Assembly (NCBI GenBank): GCA_049652745.1
Contig: JBASEY010000023.1
Coordinates: 124,001-188,000 of the forward strand
Length of the DNA: 64,000 nucleotides
Direction of reading: 5' to 3'
Source of the DNA: JBASEY01 sp049652745
GTDB lineage: Bacteria > CSSED10-310
Shown: one piece after another, positions 26,834 through 34,693 of the stretch
How the letters are laid out: each line of letters starts with the position of its first letter
How positions within the stretch are numbered: the stretch's first letter is position 1
The notes under the pieces: generated by a model
The model's input: only the letters and a program-made list of their open reading frames with translations
The model's database searches: none
Told to the model about the DNA's origin: nothing
Made by a program: the position numbers and the translations under genes

Positions 26834-26950
26834 ATGAAACAGTCATGTCATGAAACTTTGATCAATTTTCAACCTGATTTTTGTCAGACTGCCAAGTGTG
26901 CCCGGCCGATTTCAACATTCATTTATATACAGATAATCATAATTATTTAA
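26834..26950 (+). CDS. Isoleucine-rich leader peptide upstream of ileS, 38 aa
   Basis: A 38-codon ORF with its own GAGG site (26826-26829) 4 bases before the ATG. The C-terminus is ISTFIYIQIIIII: Ile at codons 26, 30, 32 and 34 to 38, so 7 of the last 9 codons and the final five in a row. All three Ile codons are used, including the usually rarer AUA at 32, 34 and 36. The next large gene is isoleucyl-tRNA synthetase, and a GC-rich hairpin begins 4 bases after the stop. By analogy with the E. coli pheST and ilv leaders, ribosome stalling when charged tRNA-Ile is scarce would decide downstream expression. The AT-rich DNA could produce Ile codons by chance; the promoter, ribosome site and hairpin argue against this. 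Confidence 0.6.
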   Translation: MKQSCHETLINFQPDFCQTAKCARPISTFIYIQIIIII

Positions 26951-26954
26951 CTAA

Positions 26955-26991
26955 CCGCCCCCGGCTAAACAAGTGTCAGGGGACCGGGCGG
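26955..26991 (+). promoter_or_regulatory. GC-rich hairpin after the Ile leader, attenuator candidate
   Basis: CCGCCC (26955-26960) pairs perfectly with GGGCGG (26986-26991), extended by GG 26963-26964 with CC 26984-26985 across a two-base bulge. The same right arm can pair with GCCCGG inside the leader ORF (26900-26905 with 26984-26989), so two exclusive folds exist. No immediate T-tract follows the stem, so it is not a standard intrinsic terminator. Confidence 0.5.
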
Positions 26992-27049
26992 CGGGCTTGG
27001 AATTCCTTGACGTTTCGGGTTCTATGGATTATTTTCCTTTTCTGTTACA

Positions 27050-27073
27050 CGAGATTTCTAAAAATCGATCTCG
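27050..27073 (+). promoter_or_regulatory. Hairpin just before the ileS ribosome binding site
   Basis: CGAGAT (27050-27055) and ATCTCG (27068-27073) form a 6-pair stem with a 12-base loop, ending 5 bases before the GGAG at 27079-27082. It may modulate access to the ileS start as part of the leader control. Confidence 0.35.
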
Positions 27074-27088
27074 ACAATGGAGAAAAAA

Positions 27089-29857
27089 ATGGATTACAAA
27101 ACTACTTTAAATCTTCCAAAGACAGATTTTCCAATGCGTGCCAACCTTGCTCAGAACGAGCCGAAAATTTTAGAAAAATGGTACACTGAAGACTTATACG
27201 GTCAGATTTGCGAAGCAAGAAAGGATGCCTCTTTATATGTCCTACATGACGGGCCTCCTTACGCAAACGGCCATATACATCTCGGGACCGCTTTAAATAA
27301 AATTTTGAAAGATATTGTCATTAAATATAAAACCATGTCCGGCTTCAATGCCCCGTTTTTACCGGGTTGGGACTGTCACGGCTTACCCATTGAACACAAT
27401 GTCATGAAAGAGTTGGGCGAGTCGGCTCAGTCGATGTCGAATATCGATATCAGGGCTGAATGCGCGGCCTATGCCGAGCGGTTTGTTTCGATCATGCGTG
27501 ACGAATTTAAAAGGCTGGGAGGTCTAGGTGAATGGCAGAGACCTTATCTTACGATGAGCCATTCATATGAAGCGGCGATTGTCAGAGAGTTTCAGACTAT
27601 TCTGCTGGATGACAGGGTCTATTCCGGTAACAAACCGGTTTATTGGTGCTGCTCCTGTAAAACCGCCTTGGCTGAAGCCGAAGTTGAGTATGGTAACCAT
27701 ATTTCTGATTCTATTTGGGTTCTGTTTCCTGTTGTGGATGACTTGGGGGCCGTCATCCCGGAACTCAAAAATAAAAAGAACGTGAACGTCATCATCTGGA
27801 CAACCACTCCCTGGACGCTCCCATCAAACCTGGCTGTCGCTTTCCACCCTTCTCTGGACTATGTCGCATTTCAATCCGGAGATAAAATCTATATCGTAGC
27901 AGAATCACTTATAAATGAGACCGTTGCAACCTGTAATTTAGACAATCCGATTATTATTGCTCGATTCAAAGGTGAAGTCCTGGAAGGCTTTTCATCTCGT
28001 CATCCCTTTTATGACAGAGAAGCGAAATTCGTGCTGGCCGACTATGTTACATTTGAGACGGGAACAGGATGTGTTCACACAGCTCCTGGGCATGGACAAG
28101 AAGATTTCGAAACCGGGCGTCGTTATGATTTAGAAATTTATAATCCGGTTCTCGATGACGGGCGTTTCATGGAAAGTTTACCTTTGTTTGGTGGAATGCA
28201 TGTGTTTGACGCCAACGCGGCTGTTGTAAAACACCTGCAGAATACTGGAATGCTCATGGCAAAGGAAACGATTGAACACAGTTATCCGCATTGCTGGCGA
28301 TGTAAAGAGCCTGTGATTTTTCGAGCGACTCGCCAATGGTTCATTTCAATCGATCATAAAAATCTGCGCAATGCTTCCCTGGAGGAAATCAACCGTGTGA
28401 CATGGATTCCTGCATGGGGTCGGGAGCGTATTTTCAACATGATTCAAAACCGCCCTGACTGGTGTGTCTCCCGCCAAAGAATCTGGGGAGTTCCGATTAC
28501 TGTTTTGACCTGTAGAAAATGTGGAGAGATCTTAAAGGATAAAGACGTAAGCACCCGCATCGTCGGTGAAGTTCTCAAGCATGGTGTAAATATCTGGTGG
28601 ACGGCTTCCGACGAAGAATTAGTGGGAAATGCAGTCTGTAGATATTGTGGGCATGACAAATTTGATCGTGAGCAAGATATCGTTGACGTCTGGTTTGAAT
28701 CCGGTGTCAGCCACAGAGCCGTTCTGACTGCAGATAACGGGCTCTCCTGGCCGGCAGACCTTTATTTGGAAGGTTCGGATCAGCATCGTGGTTGGTTCAA
28801 TTCATCCCTGGTCACCTCGGTTGCCAATTACAATCAAGCGCCGTTTCGTGCTGTGCTGACTCATGGTTTCGTTGTTGACGGTGAAGGCAAGAAGATGTCC
28901 AAGCATATCGGCAATGTCATTGCTCCCGGTGACATCATCCGCGAATATGGCGCAGATGTTTTGCGTTTATGGATAGCTTCCGAAGATTATACTGAAGACA
29001 TTCGCATTTCATCCGAAATCCTGGACCGCATGACTGAAATGTATAGACGGATAAGAAATACGGCTCGATTCATGTTAGGCGTTCTTTATGACTTTGATCC
29101 GAAATCCATGTCAGTCCCGTTTAAAAAGATGACCGCTTTGGATAGATACATTTTGCATTCTTGGGAAAAAGTAAAATCATCGGTTCTAAAAGCTTATGAA
29201 AATTTCACATTCCATAATGCCGTAAAAACGCTTCATCACTTTTGCATATTGGATCTCAGCAGTCGATTTCTGGATATTTCGAAAGACCGTTTATACTGCA
29301 ATCTTCCTGACGACCACTCACGACGATCCGGACAGACTGCGACTTGGCTGATCGTTCGTGAAATGACCCTGCTTCTGGCTCCTGTTTTGGTTTTTACATC
29401 GGAAGAAATTTGGTCTTGCCTGGCCGATGGGTCCAGCAGCATCCACCTTCAATTAATGCCGGAAGCGAGTTCTGATCGGCTTGACGAAGACCATGTGGAA
29501 AAGTGGGATCGTTTCATGGAAATCCGCAACATGGTCGGCCTTCATTTGGAACAAGCTCGGCGCATAAAAACAATCGGTCACAGTCTTGAAGCCCGACTTA
29601 TCATTCGTTGTTCTAAGAATGAATACGATTTACTCAGCACGATTTCAGACGGTTCACTATCCGAACTGTTTATTGTTTCACAGATTGAAATTGTGTTGGA
29701 CAAAGAGATTTCAACGATTCAGGATATGCAATTTGAAGTCATGCGTGCCGATGGTCAAAAGTGTGAACGGTGTTGGAAATTCGATCTTCAAGTCGGCCAA
29801 TCAAAGGATCATCCCACTTTATGTCCAAGATGCGAATCGGTTCTTCATTCCATGTAA
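27089..29857 (+). CDS. ileS: Isoleucyl-tRNA synthetase
   Basis: Charges tRNA-Ile in the cytoplasm and edits valine. Class I signatures: PPYANGHIHLG with His62/His64, and KMSKH (602-606), where the fifth position of the KMSKS motif is His. The editing domain contains WTTTPWTLPSN and GTGCVHTAPGHG; the C-terminus has a zinc-finger pattern CERCWKF...LCPRC. The 922 residues fit the bacterial type. I choose ATG 27089 because GGAG lies 6 bases before it; the upstream in-frame ATG at 27077 would include that site. The 350-base region before it carries a promoter, an Ile-rich leader ORF and hairpins. lspA overlaps its 3' end. Confidence 0.97.
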   Translation: MDYKTTLNLPKTDFPMRANLAQNEPKILEKWYTEDLYGQICEARKDASLYVLHDGPPYANGHIHLGTALNKILKDIVIKYKTMSGFNAPFLPGWDCHGLPIEHNVMKELGESAQSMSNIDIRAECAAYAERFVSIMRDEFKRLGGLGEWQRPYLTMSHSYEAAIVREFQTILLDDRVYSGNKPVYWCCSCKTALAEAEVEYGNHISDSIWVLFPVVDDLGAVIPELKNKKNVNVIIWTTTPWTLPSNLAVAFHPSLDYVAFQSGDKIYIVAESLINETVATCNLDNPIIIARFKGEVLEGFSSRHPFYDREAKFVLADYVTFETGTGCVHTAPGHGQEDFETGRRYDLEIYNPVLDDGRFMESLPLFGGMHVFDANAAVVKHLQNTGMLMAKETIEHSYPHCWRCKEPVIFRATRQWFISIDHKNLRNASLEEINRVTWIPAWGRERIFNMIQNRPDWCVSRQRIWGVPITVLTCRKCGEILKDKDVSTRIVGEVLKHGVNIWWTASDEELVGNAVCRYCGHDKFDREQDIVDVWFESGVSHRAVLTADNGLSWPADLYLEGSDQHRGWFNSSLVTSVANYNQAPFRAVLTHGFVVDGEGKKMSKHIGNVIAPGDIIREYGADVLRLWIASEDYTEDIRISSEILDRMTEMYRRIRNTARFMLGVLYDFDPKSMSVPFKKMTALDRYILHSWEKVKSSVLKAYENFTFHNAVKTLHHFCILDLSSRFLDISKDRLYCNLPDDHSRRSGQTATWLIVREMTLLLAPVLVFTSEEIWSCLADGSSSIHLQLMPEASSDRLDEDHVEKWDRFMEIRNMVGLHLEQARRIKTIGHSLEARLIIRCSKNEYDLLSTISDGSLSELFIVSQIEIVLDKEISTIQDMQFEVMRADGQKCERCWKFDLQVGQSKDHPTLCPRCESVLHSM

Positions 29858-30339
29858 TCGGGCGGATGGTCGGCACGATTATCGCTCTGGCTCTGTTTGA
29901 TCAGATAACGAAATCTCTGGCAAAAGCCTATTTAGACCCCTTTTACCCGATTAAATTGATTCCTGGGCACCTACATCTGACCTTGGTTTTTAATCCGGGG
30001 GCAGCTTTTGGATTAATGCGATCCTGGCCTGAAACTTTGCGTATGATTCTATTTTCCATTATGTATGTAATCGCATTCATAATTCTTATCAACATGTATA
30101 GACATAAACGCTCAGAAAGCAAACTTGTACCTGTCGCCATCAGCTTGATAGGCGGCGGCGCTCTTGGCAACCTCATCGACCGGTATCGCTTGGGTCATGT
30201 GGTTGATTTTATCGATACATTTCCTTTCGGCTACGATTTTCCCAGTTTCAATTTCGCTGATTCTTTTATCACTATCGGTGTTTCACTCATGTTGATATAT
30301 CTTCTATTCATTGAAAAGGAACCTGCGGATGTGCCCTGA
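29821..30339 (+). CDS. lspA: Lipoprotein signal peptidase
   Basis: Membrane aspartic protease that removes signal peptides from lipidated prolipoproteins. Four hydrophobic segments are visible. The conserved patches are FNPGAAFG, GNLIDRYRLGHVVDF (first catalytic Asp in LIDR) and FNFADSFITIG (second Asp). The start is unclear: ATG 29821, 29830 or 29866 are in frame; the first two overlap the ileS end, while 29866 falls just after its stop. An AAAGGA 12 bases before 29821 is the only nearby site. lgt follows with an 11-base overlap, so the pair is coupled and serves the same pathway. Confidence 0.93.
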   Translation: MSKMRIGSSFHVIGRMVGTIIALALFDQITKSLAKAYLDPFYPIKLIPGHLHLTLVFNPGAAFGLMRSWPETLRMILFSIMYVIAFIILINMYRHKRSESKLVPVAISLIGGGALGNLIDRYRLGHVVDFIDTFPFGYDFPSFNFADSFITIGVSLMLIYLLFIEKEPADVP

Positions 30340-31123
30340 ATTGCTTCGGATCGGACCCATAAGCATTTATTCCTATGGCACGATGATCGTGCTTGGTTTT
30401 ATTGCCGGCCTTGGACTGATACGTCTGAGAATAAAGAAATACCCATTGGCTTTTGAAACAGTCGTCGATCTTTCGTTCGGCCTGCTGATCTGGGGTTTTA
30501 TCGGCGCGAAACTTTTTCACTGGTTGATCATTCCTCAGGACTTTCTTTACGACACGAAACTCTTGTTTTCTTCACCTATCATGTTTTTGAAAAATCTTGG
30601 GAATGGATTCGAGTTTTTCGGGGGCATCTTTTCCGGTGTTTTATTCTTCGTATTTTTCTGCCGACGTCGCAAGGTCTCAATGAAAACAGCTTTGGACTTG
30701 ATTTCACCTTCCATTCCGCTTGCTCATATGTTTGGTCGATTCGGCTGCTTCATGGCAGGATGCTGCTATGGAAAACCTGCACCTGATCTTCCTTGGGCTG
30801 TTGTATTTACACATCCTAAAACACTTGCACCCCAAAATGTTTCTTTGCACCCAACCCAGCTTTATGAGGCAGGTCTTCTTTTAATCTTAACTGCTCTTCT
30901 TCTGATCTTTGAACCGCGTTTACGCAAGATCGAAGGAAGAATGGTGTCTTTTTATATATTGGGTTATACGATAATCCGTTTTGTTGTTGAATATTATCGA
31001 GAGGATGATCGAGGAACAATTCCTGATTTTCCACTTTCAGGAACTCAAATCATAGCTATTTGTATAGCCATTGCAGCGCTTTTCTGGCTGTTTTATGTCC
31101 ATCGATCGCGGGCAATGAAGTAA
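30329..31123 (+). CDS. lgt: Prolipoprotein diacylglyceryl transferase
   Basis: First step of lipoprotein maturation: transfers diacylglycerol from phosphatidylglycerol to the lipobox cysteine, in the inner membrane. Multi-spanning protein of 264 residues with the signature HMFGRFGCFMAGCCYGKP, the GCCYGKP variant seen in several phyla in place of GRIGNFINGE. The YSYGTMI segment near the start and the C-terminal R-x-x-VEYYRED are also conserved. I choose ATG 30329, 8 bases after AAAGGA, rather than TTG 30311. It overlaps lspA by 11 bases. The lipobox proteins at 22089 and 58122 are natural substrates. Confidence 0.94.
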   Translation: MCPELLRIGPISIYSYGTMIVLGFIAGLGLIRLRIKKYPLAFETVVDLSFGLLIWGFIGAKLFHWLIIPQDFLYDTKLLFSSPIMFLKNLGNGFEFFGGIFSGVLFFVFFCRRRKVSMKTALDLISPSIPLAHMFGRFGCFMAGCCYGKPAPDLPWAVVFTHPKTLAPQNVSLHPTQLYEAGLLLILTALLLIFEPRLRKIEGRMVSFYILGYTIIRFVVEYYREDDRGTIPDFPLSGTQIIAICIAIAALFWLFYVHRSRAMK

Positions 31124-31144
31124 AGGTCATCCGAAATTGGGAAA

Positions 31145-32104
31145 ATGGTTGGGAACTCAATCACAGTAATTATTACATCCGAACTGGCAGGGTCAAGACT
31201 TGATCGACTGAAACCAAAGGGGGTACAGACAATATCAAGAGCACGTTTTCAGTCATTGATTCGCTCCGGATTGATAAAAGTGAACGGCATTCCGGTAAAG
31301 CCTTCCTATATTTTAAAAGAAAACGATCTGGTGGATTACCTGATTCCCGACCCTGTGAAACTTGAAATAACTCCTCAAAAACTATCGATAGCTATTTTAT
31401 ATGAAGACCACGATGTCGTCATAATCGACAAGCCAAGAGGCATGGTTGTTCATCCGGGAGCCGGCATTGATAAAAATACGGTTGTAAATGCATTACTGTA
31501 TTATTGTCAGGATTTGTCTGGAATCGGCGGCGTTTCACGACCAGGAATCGTTCATCGCTTAGACAAGGGAACCAGCGGCGTTATGATCGTCGCCAAAAAT
31601 GATTCTTCTCATCTGGCCTTATCTCGACAATTTTCATCGAGATCGATGGGCAAAAGATATCTTGCCCTTGTCAAAGGAACTCCGAATTGGAGAGAAAAAG
31701 CCATAGCCGCTCCAATTGGTCGTCATCCGACACATCGAGTTAAAATGGCGGTTACGGCGATTGGAAAACCTGCTGAGACCCTTTTCAAGTTGCTCGCGCA
31801 AGGTGAAGAGGGTTCGTTGTTAGCTGCGGAGCCGACAAGCGGTCGAACTCACCAAATACGTGTACATCTGGACTATCTAGGTTTTCCGATACTTGGTGAC
31901 CCTCTGTATGGAAAAGGATTACCAGGGAAAACTCCTGTTTCATTACGAAATCTGTTGAAAAAAATCGATGGATTTTGCCTACATGCCGAGAGTCTGATTT
32001 TTCAGCATCCTACAACAGGAAAATGTATGAAGGTTCATGCTCCGATACCAGATGACTTTCAACAGGTGATGGAAGAACTGCACATGAATAATTTGAAGAC
32101 GTAA
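31145..32104 (+). CDS. rluD: RluA/RluD-family 23S rRNA pseudouridine synthase
   Basis: Isomerises uridine to pseudouridine in large-subunit rRNA. An S4 RNA-binding domain comes first (SRARFQSLIRSGLIKVNG), then the catalytic domain with GIVHRLDKGTSGVMIVAK, whose Asp is the nucleophile, and the SGRTHQIRVHL motif. The 319-residue length and the S4 domain point to RluD rather than RluA or RluC, but the exact target sites are inferred. Its stop TAA shares a base with an ATG of the sirtuin frame. It follows lgt by 21 bases. Confidence 0.88.
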   Translation: MVGNSITVIITSELAGSRLDRLKPKGVQTISRARFQSLIRSGLIKVNGIPVKPSYILKENDLVDYLIPDPVKLEITPQKLSIAILYEDHDVVIIDKPRGMVVHPGAGIDKNTVVNALLYYCQDLSGIGGVSRPGIVHRLDKGTSGVMIVAKNDSSHLALSRQFSSRSMGKRYLALVKGTPNWREKAIAAPIGRHPTHRVKMAVTAIGKPAETLFKLLAQGEEGSLLAAEPTSGRTHQIRVHLDYLGFPILGDPLYGKGLPGKTPVSLRNLLKKIDGFCLHAESLIFQHPTTGKCMKVHAPIPDDFQQVMEELHMNNLKT

Positions 32105-32115
32105 TGGGAGGAAAA

Positions 32116-32832
32116 ATGTCCATATCGCCACAAGTTGATTTAAAAAAATTCAATAGAATTGTTTTTTTCACGGGTGCTGGGATCTCGGCTGAATGTGGTA
32201 TTCCCACCTATCGAGGCAAAGGGGGGTTTTGGAGTGCTTATGACTATGAAGAATACGCGTGTCAACGAGCTTTCGATACAAATCCTGAAAAGGTGTGGGA
32301 TTTTCATGAACAACGTCGAGAATTTGTTGCGGCGCGAGAGCCCGCATTAGGACATAGAATAATTGCAGATATTGAAAACAAGAAACCTTCTACAAAAGTA
32401 ATCACACAAAATATCGACGGTATGCATCAAAAAGCGGGGTCTTTGAATGTTATTGAATTACATGGCAGCTTGTGGCGGATTCGATGTGAAAGGGAAGGCC
32501 TGGTTGAAAACAATTACGATATACCCCTGAAATCCAGACTATGCCCTTGTGGCGACTATTATCGCCCGGATATTGTTTGGTTTGGAGATCCCCTTGATCC
32601 AGATGTTATAAAATCAGCGATAAATGCGGTTCTATCATGTGATTTACTGATCGCGATAGGCACTTCAGCAACAGTCTATCCTGCAGCAGACCTACCTATC
32701 CTGGCAATGCAAAGAAAAATAACGACTCTTGAGATCAACACTGAGAGGACGCCTTTGAGCCACCTCTATAATTATTCTTATCAAGATACTGCCGGCCATG
32801 TCTTACAAGCCATGTGGGATCAACGTATTTGA
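32116..32832 (+). CDS. Sir2-family NAD-dependent protein deacylase (sirtuin)
   Basis: Removes acyl groups from lysines using NAD+. Motifs: FFTGAGISAECGIPTYRG (NAD pocket), TQNIDGMHQKAG, and ELHGS with the catalytic His. Two departures are visible. The zinc module shows RCERE and LCPCG, only three cysteines, so one of the four usual ligands is absent or replaced. In the class III desuccinylase position the segment is FHEQRREF, with Arg kept but His where CobB/SIRT5 have Tyr. The preferred start is ATG 32116, 4 bases after GGAGG; ATG 32104 is possible. It ends convergently with the acyltransferase gene, overlapping by 13 bases. Succinyl/propionyl-CoA chemistry nearby makes acyl-lysine removal plausible. 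Confidence 0.85.
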   Translation: MSISPQVDLKKFNRIVFFTGAGISAECGIPTYRGKGGFWSAYDYEEYACQRAFDTNPEKVWDFHEQRREFVAAREPALGHRIIADIENKKPSTKVITQNIDGMHQKAGSLNVIELHGSLWRIRCEREGLVENNYDIPLKSRLCPCGDYYRPDIVWFGDPLDPDVIKSAINAVLSCDLLIAIGTSATVYPAADLPILAMQRKITTLEINTERTPLSHLYNYSYQDTAGHVLQAMWDQRI

Positions 32833-34631
32833 GCTGCAGCGGAATGATGAGCCAGAAATGTCTCCGCGCCTTCTCGACCCATATACTTATAGAGTATTTT
32901 AGTATCGACATGCCCCAAATCGACAAGGAGCAGTGCATCCAACACATGTCCAAAATCCGGATCGATGTTGAAACCCAATAATTTGGCATCCAATTTGAGG
33001 TATTGACGTAAAAGGATGGGTATACCTTCCAAATGTGTTTCCATTTCCCTGATCAATTCATCAACTTCGTCCATATCTTTTGCAACAAGGCTCGACGCAG
33101 ACTGAGACCAGGTTTTTATCCCTTTTAACTTAAGCGGGTTCAAGGGTTTCACTTTTTTAGCCAACTCAGGAAAATTATAATTTTGTTGAAGAAAGAGCTT
33201 CAAAAACCACCTGGCCAAATCGGAATAATCTCGGCTGATGCTAACCGGGCCGAACAAGTAGCGATATTGAGGATTATTGACCACAAATTGGCCAATGCCT
33301 TTCCAAAGAAGCATCAGAGAAGAAAATTGTTTTTGATATTGCGGCTGTATAAATGAACGGCCTAGTTCCAAGGCTGGGCTTATCTGTTCGAGTAAATTGC
33401 TTTTATAATTGAACAAGGTGCTGGTATAAAGACCTTTTTTCCCTTTTGATTCAAGAATTTTATCTGTTTTACCTGCTCGGTAAGCTCCAACCAATTGCCT
33501 ATTGGTAGAATCCCAGACGATGATATGTGTGTAATAACTATCATAATCATCGATATCTCTGATCTTTCCCGTTCCTTCACCGACATTTCTAAACGTAATT
33601 TCCCGCAGCCTTCCAATTTCAAGCAAGAGATGCGGGCAGGACTCCGGGTTAAAATAATAAACCAGCATCGGTGGTTTATCTATCAGACAGTTCTTTTTCG
33701 GCAGGGCATTGATTTCTTGTTCAAGGATGTCAGGATTTTCAGGTTCCGCGACAAAGGATACATAGGCATTTTGTTTTTTGCGCAACCTGGGAAAAGTGAA
33801 TCGTGGTCGTTTTGCTTGACGGTTTTGTAAAATATAGGTGCGCAGCCGTAGGTAATCAGTTAATTTTTCGGGTGTATCATAAGTTGATATTTTTTCAGGT
33901 GGTATGGCGGAACCGATCCGTACGGAAATGGTATGGTTTTGTTTTTTCAACATTTCTCGAGGCAACATAAGAGTTCGTAAAAGCGGATGAATGACACCCA
34001 TGGCCTGGAAAAGCCTGCTGTTTAACCCATAAAAAAATACAGGAACCGTATGGCACTGTGTTGCCTGTATGATTCGGGCAGCAAACGTATGCCAGGGTCC
34101 ATCCATTATCTGCATTTGTTTCAGGTGGAGATGTGAAACCTCACCGGCGGGAAAAACCGAGATTGCATGCCCTTCATTCAACCATTCCATCGCTTGTCTG
34201 ATACCTTTGAAATTTTGAGTCGTCGATTTTTCTCCTTGAAAAGGGTTGACTGAAAAAAACATGTTGGCCATTTCCGGAATCAATGAAAGCAAATAGTTGG
34301 CAACAAATTTCATATCAGGGCGAATGGTTTCGAAAACCGTGGGTAATATGAGTCCTTCCAGACCACCGAAAGGATGATTGGAGACTATCAATAATGGGCC
34401 ATTACGAGGAATTGAATCCAATTCTTCGGCACAAACATCGACAGCGATGTTCATAGATTTCAGAACCCGTGCCGCCAGCAGCTCAGGAAACGATGAAGAT
34501 AAAGCCTGCTGGTAATGATAGTTTATTTCCTTGAGAGCAAGAACATGGTTCAGCATCGGCTGAATCATTTTAAATCCGGTTCTGGTAAATGGATTTTTTC
34601 CGGGATTCGGTAGGCATATCATGTTTTGCAT
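32820..34631 (-). CDS. Two-domain acyltransferase, OlsF-like (PlsC + GNAT-type N-acyltransferase)
   Basis: The N-terminal ~270 residues are a PlsC-type O-acyltransferase (VSNHPFGGLEG for the HX4-D/E box, FPAGEVSHL for motif III). The C-terminal ~300 residues match the hemolysin-like/OlsB-type N-acyltransferase family (LREITFRNVGEGTG, then LELGRSFIQPQYQ and FGPVSISRDY). A single chain with both activities matches OlsF, which makes ornithine lipids in two acylations; glycine or another amino lipid is equally possible. I choose ATG 34629-34631, 7 bases after AGGGG, rather than the TTG ten codons upstream. There is no membrane anchor; it probably acts at the inner face of the membrane. Confidence 0.8.
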   Translation of the reverse strand: MQNMICLPNPGKNPFTRTGFKMIQPMLNHVLALKEINYHYQQALSSSFPELLAARVLKSMNIAVDVCAEELDSIPRNGPLLIVSNHPFGGLEGLILPTVFETIRPDMKFVANYLLSLIPEMANMFFSVNPFQGEKSTTQNFKGIRQAMEWLNEGHAISVFPAGEVSHLHLKQMQIMDGPWHTFAARIIQATQCHTVPVFFYGLNSRLFQAMGVIHPLLRTLMLPREMLKKQNHTISVRIGSAIPPEKISTYDTPEKLTDYLRLRTYILQNRQAKRPRFTFPRLRKKQNAYVSFVAEPENPDILEQEINALPKKNCLIDKPPMLVYYFNPESCPHLLLEIGRLREITFRNVGEGTGKIRDIDDYDSYYTHIIVWDSTNRQLVGAYRAGKTDKILESKGKKGLYTSTLFNYKSNLLEQISPALELGRSFIQPQYQKQFSSLMLLWKGIGQFVVNNPQYRYLFGPVSISRDYSDLARWFLKLFLQQNYNFPELAKKVKPLNPLKLKGIKTWSQSASSLVAKDMDEVDELIREMETHLEGIPILLRQYLKLDAKLLGFNIDPDFGHVLDALLLVDLGHVDTKILYKYMGREGAETFLAHHSAAAQIR

Positions 34632-34693
34632 CGAGAGACCCCTATTCCTGCACTTTAACAAAGGAGCTTGAAAACCACCCCATCAAAATGATC

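Noticed and set aside
26726..27088. T-box riboswitch upstream of ileS
   Set aside because: The region has no match to the conserved T-box sequence AGGGUGGNACCGCG and no specifier stem I can draw; the Ile-rich ORF explains amino-acid sensing better.
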